A DNA stretch of 64,000 nucleotides, from positions 18,343,853 to 18,407,852 of the forward strand of contig CM067506.1 of assembly GCA_034509495.1 (NCBI GenBank), written 5' to 3'. Source of the DNA: Acestrorhynchus altus (lineage: Eukaryota > Chordata > Actinopteri > Characiformes > Acestrorhynchidae). The notes under the pieces are model-generated. The model ran no database searches. It was not told the DNA's origin and saw only the letters and a program-made list of their open reading frames with translations. Made by a program: the position numbers and the translations under genes. Positions 11,142-23,644 of the stretch are shown in pieces (within the stretch, counting starts at the first letter, position 1; each line of letters begins with the position of its first letter).

Positions 11142-13851
11142 TTGTGTGTCTGTACATGTATAGTTTGTGTGAGTGTGTATGCAGTGCATCTGGAAAGAAT
11201 TCACAGTGCTTCACTTTTTGCACATTTTGTTATGTGTATCTGAGGATCGCAGCTTCGAATGCCTGATCATGCTGCTTGCCACTGGTGGAGATGAAATTGG
11301 CCCGCTCTCCCTCTGTGTGTGGGTAGATCGTGCTCACTCCACACATCACACTCAATGTGATGCTGGTTGGCACAGGCATCTGTTGTCCATTATATCAGAG
11401 CTGGGGACCCAGAGCTTTACTTCAAGCACGTTGGCTGTCTGGCAAGGATGCCAATGGTGGTAGTTTGAAAAAAAGTGGGGGCTGACATCACATATATCAG
11501 GGGAAGCATGTGCTTGTTCTCACCCTCCTAGTGTCGGTAGCATTGCTTGTGATGGGAGAGTGATGGTTAAAAAATAAAAAACAATAAGAGAAGACTCAAA
11601 AATATAACATAGATAAGTATTTACAGACTTTGCTCAACATTTTGTTGAAGCACCTTTGGCAGCAATTACTTTTTTGAGTATGATTCTACAAGCTTGGCAC
11701 ACCTGTTTTTCCTTTTCTTCTTTGCAGAACCTCTTAAGGTCTGTCAGAATGGATTGGGAATGTTGATGCCCATTTTTAGATATCACCATAGACTTTCACT
11801 TGGGTTCAAGTCTGAGCTCTGGCTGGGCCCCTCAAGGACACTCACAGATTTGTCCTTTATTACTTTGGCTATGTGCGTGGGGTCGTTGTCCTGTTGAAAG
11901 ATAAACTATTTTCCCAGTCTGAAGCTCAGAGCCCTGTCACTGGGTGATGAGCAGTGCCTGGTTTCCTCATGATCCAGACATGATGCTTGGCATTCAGTAT
12001 AAAATTTCAATCTTTTTGTTTCTGATGGTCTGAGAGTCCTTTAGGTGCCTTTTGGCAAACTCCAGGTGGGCTGTCATGTGCCTTTTACTGAGGAGTGGCT
12101 TCTGTCTGGCCATACAAGTGCTGTAGAAATGGTTGTCCTTCTTGAAGGTTTTCCTCTCTCCACAAAGTAATGTTGGAGCTCTGTCAGAGTGACCATTGGT
12201 TTCTTGGTCACCTCCCTGACTAAGGCCATCCTACCATAATCTTTCAGTTTGGTAGGGCTCTATGAAGAGTTGTGGTGGTTCCAAATTCTTCCATATATAG
12301 ATGATGGAGGCCACTGTGCTCATTGGGTCCTTCAGTGCAGCAAAAAAAATTCTGCATCCTTCCCCAGATCTGTCTCTATACCATCCTGTCTTTGAGGTCT
12401 GCAGACAATTCCATAGAATTCAGGCTTGGTTTGTGCTCTGACATACACTATCTACTATGGGAACTTAAATAAACAGGTGTATTCCTTTCCAATCATGTCC
12501 AAACATCTGAATTTACCACAGGTGTCCAATCAAGCTGTAGAAACAAGATGTACCTGAGGTCAATTTTGAGTGTCATGACAAAGGCTGTGAATACTGGTGA
12601 ACATATTTTATTTTTAATACATTTGAAATATTATATAAAATATTAGTCATGCTGCATCTGAACTGTAGCATATGTATGTGTGGGGTCTCCAGGACCAGGA
12701 CTCAGCGTCTCTGGATTTAGGATACCTGAACTTTTGGTTGTGGGTTAAATAGGACTGGTCCTTTGATTTGTTTGTAGGTAACTGTGACACGAGTTACATG
12801 CAGTTATTACCTCCGTATTCACACTACTGAAACCTGCTTTTGTTGTTTCATTTAATGACTGGGAATGAAAAGATGAAAAGAGCAGCTGGGATTCACATAT
12901 CATGTGGCTTTCTTTGTATAGGTGTGGCAGGATGTTGTGCCAAGACCACCATTGCCCCTTTGGACAGAGTAAAAATTCTACTTCAAGCTCATAATCCTCA
13001 TTATAAACATTTAGGTAAGCCATATGCTTTTTATCATACTTTATAATGCTATTTTATAAAGCATGTAAACCCCACCTGATTCCAGACTCAACTCTGTCTT
13101 CACTATTTTAGGTGTCTTTGCTACACTCAAGGCTGTGCCAAAAAAGGAGGGCTTCCTGGGCTTGTACAAAGGGAATGGGGCAATGATGGTCAGAATATTC
13201 CCGTATGGAGCCATTCAGTTTATGGCCTTTGATAACTACAAGAAAGTAGGTCAATTATTGTTGTATTTTCTAAAACAATTACAGGTTAAATATTGTGTAT
13301 ATATTTACAACACAAATATTAGAGCAACAGTAAACATGGTTTCATTTGGTATTTAGTTCCTCAGCACACAGCTTGGCATATCTGCGCACATTCATCGACT
13401 TATGGCTGGATCTATGGCAGGTATGTAATCTTCAACCATGTAAATAGATGATAGTGTATTTTTTTAAATTTAGATTGTAAGAGTATGGCAATTTTAATGC
13501 AGTAGGTGTGTTTATTTTTCTTTCACAGGAATGACTGCAGTCATTTGCACTTATCCTCTTGATGTTATTCGTGCTCGCCTGGCATTTCAGGTGACAGGGG
13601 AACATCGCTACACTGGCATAGGAAATGCCTTCCAGACCATTTACCTTAAGGTATGAGGGGTAGGGGTGTCAAATATAAATAAATAATATTGTTTTGATTA
13701 TAAAATAAAAGTCCTGGATATTGTCAGTATTTGAAGTGAACAAATGGAATCATAAAATTGACACACGTAATGTGCAGTCGCTGCATGAATTGCAGAGTAA
13801 CAACTGGCCCATTATGTCATTGCTTTTTCATTCATTTACACACCATTTTAA

Positions 13852-13915
<64 letters not shown>

Positions 13916-16900
13916 TGAATGGGACTAATGCTAATGCCATTATCTGGAATGATGGAGCTCCATCCATCTGTATGTAATATATATTGTATGTAATGTAGTA
14001 TTCTTTTACAATATATACAGGATTTCAAGTGAATATATACACCATTAACCAGTTATGTTCTCTCATTAAAGGAAGGTGGCATTTCTGGATTTTACAGAGG
14101 TCTAACTCCTACCATCATTGGCATGGCGCCCTATGCAGGTAAGATAGATACCTTCATATTTTGACATTAATACATTTCTCTAAGTTATTTCAACTGCACA
14201 TGTGAGGCTACTGGTCTCTTTTGGGATGGATAAAATGAATCAGTATTCTTTATCTTCTCTAGGCTTTTCTTTCTTCACATTTGGAACACTGAAGAGTCTA
14301 GGACTGGCTCACTTTCCTGAAATGTTGGGCAAGCCATCCCTGGACAATCCTGATGTCCTGGTTCTGAAGACTCATGTCAACCTGCTGTGTGGAGGAGTTG
14401 CTGGGGCCATTGCTCAAACTATATCGTGAGTCAGGGTTGGATTTTTTTTTTTTCCTCAAAAGAGATGACTGGGTGTTGGCAGGTGTGACATTTTCATGGT
14501 TTTGCTGCTGTTTTTATAGTGTAATCTTTTTATAGCAAACACTTCATCGTAAATGCGTATAAAATTGTGGGATGATCAGTTTCATAAAACCGACACCTCA
14601 GGTGTTTACTGTTTGTTCAGTTTCTTCAGAATCAGTTTAGAAAGTTGTTGTATCTTATAGTAATTTCTGAGAGGGATGTAGGACCATACAGTGAAGGGTC
14701 ATCTGCAGGCCTCAGTGCTAGATGTGGTGTAGCATAACTTGAGTTTTCACATAATTTCCAAATGAAATAATGTAATAGTACTGATATGTGCACATTATTG
14801 GAAGACCCTGTTTCTGATCAGGTATTATTTGCCCAATACTATGCTTGAATTTAAAGAGTCTTAAATTCTTTGAACTTGAATTCTGATCATGCTTTTGTTT
14901 CATTCACCGTCATTGTTTATTCTGTGTTCCATTGTTCTGTTTTATTTGATGTGGCTATTGAGGGAGGGTTTGTTACTGGACCTGTACATTATAAATGTAA
15001 GAACTATACATGTAAACATTTTTATTCCTACAGCTTAATTCTGGTTCTCTGCTTTATTTGAGACAGATATCCTCTGGATGTTGCACGGAGGAGAATGCAG
15101 TTAGGAGCAGTGCTTCCTGACTCCGACAAGTGTCTGTAAGTGTCATGATTTTTAAATAACAATAGCCGCTAGAGTAAAATGTTTTATTGTATTGTTGTGT
15201 TAACTTACTAATATGACAATGTTTATCTACTTCAGTGTTTTAGTAATTTCACTAATACTTACAATGACTACATAAAACCAGCTGGCACTGGGCTTGTCAT
15301 GATAACCATTGTTTCTTAGATGATATGTTGTCCCAGGGATGATAGTTTTATTATTGTCATTTTAAGATCATTTAATAAACTAATAAAGTTATAATTTATT
15401 AGCATAATAATGCAGTTTACACCCTTTTAAAAGCAGCAAACTTTAAATTATACATGTTTCAGACAATGGAATTTGTGTGTATATATATATATATATATAT
15501 TTTTTTTATTTTTTTTTTATTTTTTTTTTATATATATATATATATATTTTTTTTAACATAAATTAAGATACTGCCATTCACAGTCAGTCAATGGACTCTC
15601 CTCACTGAGTAAACACAATGGACAAAATCTTTGGCAAACATAATTGACTTCTCTTACAACATCCCCTGGTCAAAAATGTTTGTTTGACCAGAGAAGGATG
15701 GGTCTCCCCTTGTGAGCCTGCTTCCTCCCAAGGTTTCTTCCTCCGTCTCTGAGGGAAATTTTTCTTGCCACTATCGCTCTTTGGCTTGTTCACCAGGGAT
15801 TTATGTCTTTGTCCTTTGTTTTGTGTGTCATTGTTTATTTTATTTTATTTTTTAAATGCTGCTCTGACATCAGTTGTAAAAAGAGCTATGCAAATTAATT
15901 TTGTACTCAGTGGTACCATGCCTAAACAGTGTACAGTACAGTGTAACATTACTCATTAAACTGACAGAGATGAGGTTGATTTTGTGTTCCAAAATTTCAG
16001 CACTGCTGACATGCCTAACTTAATAAAGAAAATAAATAGTTGAACCCAGAAGGAATCAACTGAATGCATTGCTGCAGTGATTTTGTGCCAGACTGTTGTG
16101 GAGTCCCTCAGAATGGCAGCCAGTCCAGCTTTCATATTGGTGGAGATGACCAACAAATCAGTGTGTGAAGACACCGTAGAGAGAGTGGCAAGACCCATGG
16201 TTTATTGTCATGCGTCACATGCCCAGAGGACTTGGTGTCTTGGTGTGGGGTGCAATTTCATATATTGCCAGATCACCTTTGGTCTTCATTACAGGTAATT
16301 TGACTTTAATGAGGTTCTTCAACCAGTGGCTCTACCTTTTGGGAACGCACAATGTGGTTTCACTATGCCAACAGGACAATGCATGTCTTCGTACAGCTCC
16401 TGTCTCAAGAGCTCGTCTTGAAGACATAGATACTGTTCCATGGCCAGTCACATCACCACAACCATCCCTTATTGAAAATGTATGGGATGCTATTTGATGC
16501 TCTATCAAGAATAGTCAATGGATTATCACAGGACACCATTAGGAGCCTCTACCACTTTTTATAGAGATGTCTGATGTTGTGTTATACCCGACAACATACA
16601 GAGACACTATTTCTGTATGTGTAGCTCAAAAAATATGGCTTGTATCAGTTTACATTTATCTTTTATTGTTCCTGCTAAGCTTTATCTTCCTTATGAATAA
16701 CATTTGCAATCTGTCTCTTCTTTCTGGGTCCAACAATTTTTTGCTGATGAGTGTATATTTATGTGTAGTCCAGTGTAGTTTTTTTTTTATTGGTACACTA
16801 GCATCAGGGCTCCTTTCTAAATGGATCAAAACTAATCAAAACCAATTTTGTCAAAAATGTTTCATTAATATTAATGATCATCAATTAAATGTCCCATTAC

Positions 16901-17153
16901 TCCAAAGTGGATAAATAATGTCAACTGCCAACATTTGAATACCACATTTGAAAACTATTTTTGTTTTTCTTTCTCTTTTTGTTTTTCTCTGAGCAGCAGC
17001 CTGACGAAGACCCTTAAACATGTGTACAGCAATTACGGGGTTAAAAAAGGACTATACCGTGGACTGTCCCTCAACTACATCCGCTGTGTGCCGTCCCAGG
17101 CCGTCGCCTTCACCACGTATGAGTTTATGAAGCAGCTCCTGCGCTTAAACTAG
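10832..17153 (+). CDS. slc25a16: Mitochondrial carrier SLC25A16 (Graves disease carrier), complete in 9 exons
   Basis: Coding exons: 10832-10931, 12922-13014, 13112-13245, 13357-13420, 13529-13650, 14072-14138, 14263-14425, 15067-15135 and 16997-17153. They sum to 969 bases (322 residues plus stop), with AG/GT boundaries and matching phases throughout; the human protein is slightly longer. The product is a six-helix inner-membrane carrier with three signature repeats: PLDRVK near residue 46, YPLDVIR near 139 and YPLDVARRR near 249. The family is linked to coenzyme A import into mitochondria (related to yeast Leu5). The exon acceptor at 10786 precedes a short upstream ORF (ATG at about 10800). 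No lesion was found, which shows that the sequence quality here is good. An AT array, two transposon relics and a dispersed repeat sit in the introns. Confidence 0.95.
11100..11137. repeat. (TA)n microsatellite in slc25a16 intron 1
   Basis: A perfect TA run preceded by TGTGTG and followed by a T tract. Confidence 0.9.
11190..12610 (-). mobile_element. Relic of a dispersed fish DNA transposon, split by a second repeat
   Basis: The left terminus near 11190 ('gcatctggaaagaattcaca') and the right terminus near 12570 ('aaaggctgtgaatactggtg') match the ends of a common fish DNA element as I remember them. The interior from 11590 on ('tttggcagcaattac', 'tctgagctctggctgg') belongs to the same element. 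No long reading frame survives. A SINE-like repeat has inserted between 11242 and 11565. The superfamily is uncertain; Tc1-like is my best guess. Confidence 0.6.
11242..11565 (+). mobile_element. SINE-like dispersed repeat nested in the older element
   Basis: Shares its order of motifs (gaggat..c, 'gggtagat', 'gagctg', 'tgaaaa..ag', 'ctgac', 'caccctcc.agtgt.gg.agcattgc') with the segment at 24900-25260. The two copies are diverged relatives of one dispersed family. It interrupts the DNA transposon relic around it and is therefore younger. I could not verify a tRNA-like head. Confidence 0.55.
13852..13911. repeat. (TA)n(TG)n compound microsatellite in slc25a16 intron 5
   Basis: About 22 bases of TA followed by about 36 bases of TG. 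The structure recurs at 46.45 kb in the opposite order. Confidence 0.9.
15478..15555. repeat. (AT)n / poly-T compound tract in slc25a16 intron 8
   Basis: Two AT runs flank three T-rich blocks separated by single A residues, giving a near-symmetrical AT-T-AT arrangement. Confidence 0.8.
15580..15870 (+). repeat. Dispersed fish repeat fragment
   Basis: The block 'gatgggtctccccttgtgag', then 'caaggtttcttcctcc' and 'ttcttgccact' is a motif series that I recall from the 3' part of abundant fish repeats. No coding potential was seen. Its class (LINE tail or DNA element) cannot be settled here. Confidence 0.4.
16000..16560 (+). mobile_element. Tc1-like transposase relic in slc25a16 intron 8
   Basis: The open frame 16210-16497 resembles the C-terminal half of a Tc1 transposase: VLVWGAISY, then RSPLVFITG, QQDNA (a catalytic aspartate region) and PSLIENVWDAI. 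The usual SPDLNPIE motif is changed to SPQPSLIE, which removes a catalytic-region residue. The N-terminal half is missing or unreadable. It differs clearly from the element at 6.3-7.9 kb and represents another family. Confidence 0.8.
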
Positions 17154-18720
17154 AGCAGCAGTATCAGCAGTTGGAGGTCCTCACTTCTTCTACAGCAAGA
17201 ACAAGTTTTCAGCTAATGGGAGCCTCACAACAGTGCGTGCTAGATCCAGTGGCCATCTTTTTTTGATCAATCTCCACCTATGGGTGGCCTGGGGCTTAGG
17301 GCAGCACCTCAGCAAATCACTATGTGTGGAGGGTGGCGGGGAATGGCCCACAACACTCATTGGAAATGATCAGCTTAGAAGTGAATGCTTGCCTTAACCA
17401 ATCAGAGAGTTTCTGCACTCCATGTTTTGTGTGAGGAAAAAGTCACGCACAATAGGTCTCTCCTTTGGCTGCTCTGTATGCGTCTGCCATTGATTTATAT
17501 GTCAGTGTGTCAAAGCTGTAATTCGTGATGAGCATGAATGGAATGTTTGTGATCAAGTGCTTTTGTCAGTGTCGGGGTAAAAAGTCTTTCATCAGAAATC
17601 CTCACTCAGAGGATTTGTGGGAATTCCCCCACCCTCATTGTTTCTGGAAAGATGACTAGGGGAGTTCTGATATGATTATGTAACAGTAGGATATTTACTC
17701 CTGTATGAGATCCCTCCTGACTCAGTTGCCTTCTGCAATAGCTTGTGAACTTTTGCTGACTGGACTTTGGCCAATTGTTTTCACTTCATGTCATCACAGA
17801 CCTTTCTTTCCGTTAAAGAAAAATGGCTAAGCTTGCCTCAGTTGTAGAGTTTAGTTCTCATAGACATTTAAATGTACTGGTATGGTAGAGAACCAGATGG
17901 AGTTGGTTCAAATAAGAATTCAGACTGATTGCCTTGCCGGTTTTGTTGTTATTCAATGTTTTAGAGCAGTCTTAATTCTACTTTCATTGAAATGCTGTTG
18001 TCATAGTGTCTTAACAGCAGAGGAAACAATTTTTGTTTAGAAGTTTGCTGTTCCATTCAGAATTAGTTTATGGTGGAAAAAACGAGTTTAAAAAAGCTGC
18101 ACTTTTAAACCTCTTTTTATTTTGTATTTTTTTTATTACCATCCTGACCACTTGGTGGCAGTCTTGAGGTGGAAATGACAGGTTTAATCTGTGAAATGCT
18201 TTATTTTAAACCACATTCTTGTTCTTTATGCACTATACACACATCTTTGCCAACAGTTGCTGCTGTCTGTAACACATGTGTTTTTGTCTGCTGGATGAAT
18301 GGATGAAGAAAATGTTTACTCTTGTAGATTTATCTCATAGTGTTGATTAGGTACAGCTCGTAGACCTGGGAGAGATTGCACAATCATTCATAGCACGCAT
18401 ACCAATATAATCTGTTGGACAAAATGCCATTGAATCAAATCACCGCAGTGAGGAGGTCATCATAAGTTTGGTATGAATAAGGGCATTGTATGTTTTACTG
18501 ACGTTGCAGTTTTACTGAAAGGTTGAGAGGAATTTTAGAAATATTATTTATGTGATCACTGTACATTTTGTATATGTATGAATACAGAGTGAAACTAAAT
18601 AGTATGAGTTTTTGTTTTGCAGATATTTCATTGTTATTCAACTACTGATCAATGAAAATTGTTTTTGTATTTTCAATCATATTTTTGTGTTTGTCCAGTG
18701 CTTACACAAATTAAATGTTC
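17154..18720 (+). other. slc25a16 3' UTR and flank
   Basis: Non-coding sequence following the slc25a16 stop codon. There is an ATTAAA-type candidate polyadenylation signal near 18710. No other gene was seen. The neighbour expected from the human order (DNA2) is not present in this interval. Confidence 0.45.
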
Positions 18721-18819
18721 ATCTATCTTTGTGTAAAACCTACAAAAAGCTAAAGCTTGCTGACTCCCTATGAGCCAGATTTCAAGTCTGACGGCTAAAG
18801 TAAATCATTCTAAAATCAA

Positions 18820-19220
18820 GGGTATTAAAGAGTTTATCCTGTTTCTGATGGAGCAACTGTATTTGCTTTCTAATAGATTTTGGGGGATTTCTGTGAGAAT
18901 TTGTTTGCATTCAGGGACGAGCAACAAGAGTAGTGTTTGATGACCTGCCAAACTCATCCCAGTATCACAGAGTGGACAGAGTACAGTCATTCCATATAGC
19001 CCAGTTCCACTGCTCTACAGCTTTATACCCCTCTTGCTCATAGGTGTGGTGCCAGTAGGTTCATGTTGATCTGTTCTAGAGAGTCCAAGTGTATTGGCAA
19101 CAATTCTGTATATTGACTAATGTGTACGTGCAATTACACATCCGTGCCGGCAATGATTTCAACGAATCATTCAATGAATTAGAAGGGGTGTCCACAAATG
19201 TTTGGACATACAATGGTTTT
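18820..19220 (-). repeat. Non-autonomous DNA element of the 'tgtccacaaatgtttggac' family, copy 1
   Basis: Ends with 'ggtgtccacaaatgtttgga' at about 19190 and contains an 'agagtcc' block and a 'gattttgggg...gcattcag' block in the same order as the copy at 45165-45545. Related pieces occur at 47.8, 60.4 and 63.3 kb. Confidence 0.6.
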
Positions 19221-19329
19221 GGAGATTAAAATAAGTTTTTGTCTGAACCTGCTTTAGAGACGTTGAGATTTATGTAAATGGTAGAATTTATATTATAACA
19301 AATGGAAATAGCATGTGGAGATACAGTGC

Positions 19330-20400
19330 AAAAAAAAGTGAACTCTAGATTCCTGCATTGATTACTACTGAAATGTGGTCTGAGCTAATTCCCAATTATA
19401 GACAAACACAAATAAACTAATAACAAAAGCAGTTGTACTGATTGTATCTTTAATTAAGCACACAGAGTAAGCGTACAGTGCAGGCTGCAAAATATGTGAA
19501 CCTCTGAGATGTTGACTTTTTCAAATAACTAATTGGCTAAAGTTGTTTAATGAGATGAGATTGTGTGTGTGTGTGTGTGTGTGTGTCTCACAGGTACTAC
19601 ACTCTTTAAATTACAGCACAAATAGTGTTTACTGACTACTGAGAACTATTCCTCAATGCAAACACCTTTCAGAAGATCTGTTATAGGGCCGTATTAAGTT
19701 CAAAAAGGCTGCATTAGCGTTTATTAAGCCCTAAATGTGCATTAATCAAATTGATTAGTTAAACAAATGAATAACATTTCTAATGCTACACAATCTAAGA
19801 GGTGTCCTGTTAAAATCACTTCCAGAGTAAAATGATCTGTCATAAAAGAGGTGAGAATTAACCCAAACTTAACAATAAAAGACCTGCAGAAGATTTGATC
19901 ATTTACAAACACTATTATTCGTGTGTCCACTATTACAAAAATGTTGAAAAAAGAATGGTGTTTATGAAAGGACAGAATAAAGGAAACAACAATGGCCAAA
20001 AAATTGTCATCTCAAGTGCCAAAGACAATCATGTTTCGCATGGTTCTGGGGAAGTATTCCATGCAAAGATGAGACAGAAGGAAAGAGTGTTTAGCACAAA
20101 TCCACAATGCTGCATTTGGAAGAACATGGACACTGAACAACTAAACCAAAACCAAAACCTGATTGCAACTGCAAAGCACAGTGGAGCAAGCATCATGGTT
20201 TGGATGCTATTTGATCCTTGGAGAACAGTGCACTCCAAAGTGTATCGAAAGCATTTTATAAGAGCATTTAAGGGCAGCAGACCAAACTGAAGCGATGTTA
20301 GTAATCTTCAGAGTCCTTAAGTCATGAGTGTGATTTACTAAAACGTTATTGAAATATGTGAGGACAATGTCATTCGAAACTGTGAGCATGAATTAGTTAA
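19330..20400 (+). mobile_element. Tc1-like transposase relic
   Basis: The frame 19895-20290 contains AKHSGASIMVW, corresponding to the KHGGGSIMVWG strand of Tc1-like transposases, with degenerate residues on both sides. No terminal repeats could be placed with confidence, so limits are approximate. A (GT)n run lies inside at 19563-19585. Confidence 0.6.
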
Positions 20401-22376
20401 GCATGGCCACGATTTATATAATGTGCTCATGTTAGAAAAAGTCCCGAGGATGATGTAGAACATTGGTCATAATTTGAATGGAAACACTTACTTTTCCTGT
20501 CCCAAGTACATGGGCCAAATTGAGACATTTGAGGCTTTTTAACATGGATCTAGTGAAGGGTTTTCCATGCTTTAGTTATGGAGCACAAAGACATACTGGC
20601 AACTCCAGCTACCAAGCGTGGTAGAATTATAATTTTAGTTATTTAAGTTGTTTAAGTTATTTAAGCGGTCTTCACTGTTGTGCCTCAGATCATTTAGGTT
20701 CCATTATTGATAACAAGAGCACAATTTTGTTTCATCGAGGAACAATATGACCATCATTCTCACATTTTTATCAAACCCGTTTTTGATTAGTGAGGGCACA
20801 ATCTAATAAAGTGAGTCCATGATTTAGGAAAATGAGAGCACGCTTTTGCAAACAGAGAGTATGTTTTCTGGATGCCACCAAAATATTGCTTTGATCTCTC
20901 AGGGGCTCCATAGCGATCAGTACAACTGTAATTCAGGCGTGCTGGAAATGCATTGTATGTGGTCACCCATGAAGCTGCACTAAGGCAAAGAGGGATCTTT
21001 TAATGTCCACAGTTGACTAAGGAAAAACTCAAGTGGCTTATATTTTGGTTACTCTTTTAAGAGCACCGGGCCTTGTGAGAATGTATTCATCTTCGGAAAC
21101 TGTGGAGACAAAAATCAGGTGTTTCTTGTAAAGCAGGTGGTATTTATACAGTGGAGTTTCAGCTGCATCTTCCCAGCTGAAGTGTCCCAGCGTGATGTGT
21201 GACATTTTTCACTTCTTGTGTCAGAATCATTGTGATGCTGAGAACATTTACACTTTTTTGACGGTTACCGTACTTTATTGTTAGCTGTCTTCCCCACCCT
21301 GTCATACAGTCTGCAGAGGTGATGGAAACTTTCCATCAGATGTCCTGCAATGCCTTCAGCTGAATGTATAAAAGCATGACATGTCTCAGCCTTCCCAATA
21401 TTCCTAAACATGCCTTATGCGAACTACAGTGCACGTTACAGGGGACTGAACATAAAATGATTAAAATTCATTTCAAAACATTGCAGGCCTGAAAAAATTT
21501 TTTCATTGTTTGCGGTGAGAACGTGATCTGACCTCGATTCGACTGCAAGTTTGAGCTAAATGGCTCCGCAGGTGTAGTTTAACCTGCTATATTGGTCAGA
21601 TAATCACTACAACTATGAACAGACACATCTCTGCTACTGCTCCTATACAGAAAACTGTACCGAAAACACAGACACTTCTATTTCTTGCTCCAGGCCACTC
21701 CAGTCTGGCCTGACCAATCAGTAGAGAGACCATTCTCAAATGGTATACTGTGATGCATTTTAGTGCACTTAGATTTTACCATGTGTGAAAACATTCCAAG
21801 CCACCTTGGGAAAAAAAATGTCCACTTTCCAAGTCCACAAAATTATTAACAGAGTAATACTGTATGTGTCAAGCGAAAGTCCCCTCAATTAGAATTGGGA
21901 ACCACTGTTGTAGTCCTAGCTGGGAGAGAATGGTGTGTGACTTCTCTTATTTGCATTTCTTTCCTCTAGCTTTGTATAGTACTGCTGTATAAAGTAGTGG
22001 CTTATTTGACTTGTAAATATGTTGTACACAATATACTGACTGTGGTTCATTTTTTTTTAACCTTTCGTTCCAGAGTTATTCAGAGGAAAGCAATGAGTAA
22101 CACTGTGTCCTTTTTAGAGAAGCTTAAGGCACAATCTACCTTCACATAGTTGTTCACATAGATAGTTTGTGTCATGCTCTGAGCTGTTATCTGCTGTTCT
22201 CAGTTTGAGAAGACAGATACTGAACCTCAACTGATCATTTCAGCTGGGGTTGAAAGGCTTTACTATCGAATATGTGATGATTTTGCTCTGCATTCATTTG
22301 TTAAACCTTTATATTAGGTTATATACTGTATTGCATTACTAATAATATCAATAAGAAATGTCTCATTTAGGTCATT
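20400..22376. other. Intergenic DNA upstream of alox5, nothing recognised
   Basis: Mostly AT-rich unique-looking sequence with no exon candidates or obvious repeats. A GT microsatellite follows at 22494-22535. Confidence 0.45.
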
Positions 22377-22618
22377 TTGATGATCAGTGTTTGTCTCATG
22401 AGTAATCTATGGGTGGAGCATTGGTTTCTGAGAACAAGTGTCCTGTTTTTGCATTTGCATGTGGTATCTGGGGAGATGGGGGATGCATGCGTGTCTGTGT
22501 GTGTGTGTGTGTGTCTGTGTATTTATGTGTGTGTGCAAGAGAAAAGGAAATGCATTTTGCAAGAGTCTGCAAAGGTTAGCAGTGGAGAGACTGATCCTTG
22601 TCTTTTGGTAAGAGTAGG

Positions 22619-22768
22619 ATGCCTTGCTACACAGTGACCATTGCTACTGGCAGCCAGTGGTTTGCTGGCACAGATGATTACATCTACCTGACCCTGATAG
22701 GGACGGAGGGCTGCAGCGAGAGAACCTTGCTGGATAAGCCCCTGTATAATGACTTTGAAAGAGGAGCG
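22619..22768 (+). pseudogene. alox5: alox5 exon 1, intact PLAT domain start
   Basis: Fifty codons from the ATG, matching the beginning of the calcium- and membrane-binding PLAT domain (TIATGSQWFAGTDDYIYL, ending NDFERGA), with donor GCG|GTAAGA. No lesion was seen in this exon. Confidence 0.9.
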
Positions 22769-23360
22769 GTAAGACCAATTTTTCTTCAGTGACAATATAA
22801 CAAGACTCATTTCCAGTCATTTTCAGAGTAAGTTAGAGAGATCAACAGATTTAGTCCAGTACAGCTTGGTAATTCTGCTGCGCAAATACCCGATTCACCT
22901 CATTTGTTATTTACAAAGTTTACTTACTGTGCAAAATCATTAAACTGAACTGAACTCCAGCTATCCAGGAGACTGATTGTCTCCTCTTGTGACAGGAGAA
23001 CCACTTTTTTCAAGTTTAGAGAACCATAATACCAAGTTTTTATGCCAATTAATGTTTCCTCACAGATTTATACAAGGCAAGGCAAAGTATTTAGGAATAT
23101 TTATTGTTAGGAGTTTAAATGTTTTCCAAATAGAATAATGTGCCTTTTTATATATATCAACATGCAAGAAAGCAAATGAATCTGCTGGATTGCAAAGGAC
23201 ACACTATTTATAACTACGTTGTATTAAAATGACATAATCACATTCAGTTTGAGACACAACCATTTATTTTGGGCAATTTTGGTCTGACGCAACTTCTAGT
23301 TCTAGATTTAGATTTTTTTTTTGTTGTGACTTGAATAATTGTTTGAATGTTACTTTTTAG

Positions 23361-23362
<2 letters not shown>

Positions 23363-23426
<64 letters not shown>
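23363..23426. repeat. (TA)n microsatellite in alox5 intron 1
   Basis: About 64 bases of perfect AT/TA repeat. A separate (ATTT)n array lies at 23511-23553. Confidence 0.9.
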
Positions 23427-23429
<3 letters not shown>

Positions 23430-23511
23430 TTTAGTTAAAAGAAATAACAAATAAATGTGAAAATGTCCAATGTACTAAAGGAACAAGCAATGTGTATTTT
23501 AGATGGGACAT

Positions 23512-23550
<39 letters not shown>

Positions 23551-23644
23551 TTGAACACTTTCTTTCACCAGATAGCTGCTAAATAGATACATCTATTTTA
23601 GAACCTCTATGACATCTCTACTGGCTTTTCTTCTTTAATCCAAG

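Noticed and set aside
22619..22768. Complete small PLAT-domain gene
   Set aside because: It ends at a canonical donor and is followed by the other alox5 exons in order, so it is exon 1 of the pseudogene.
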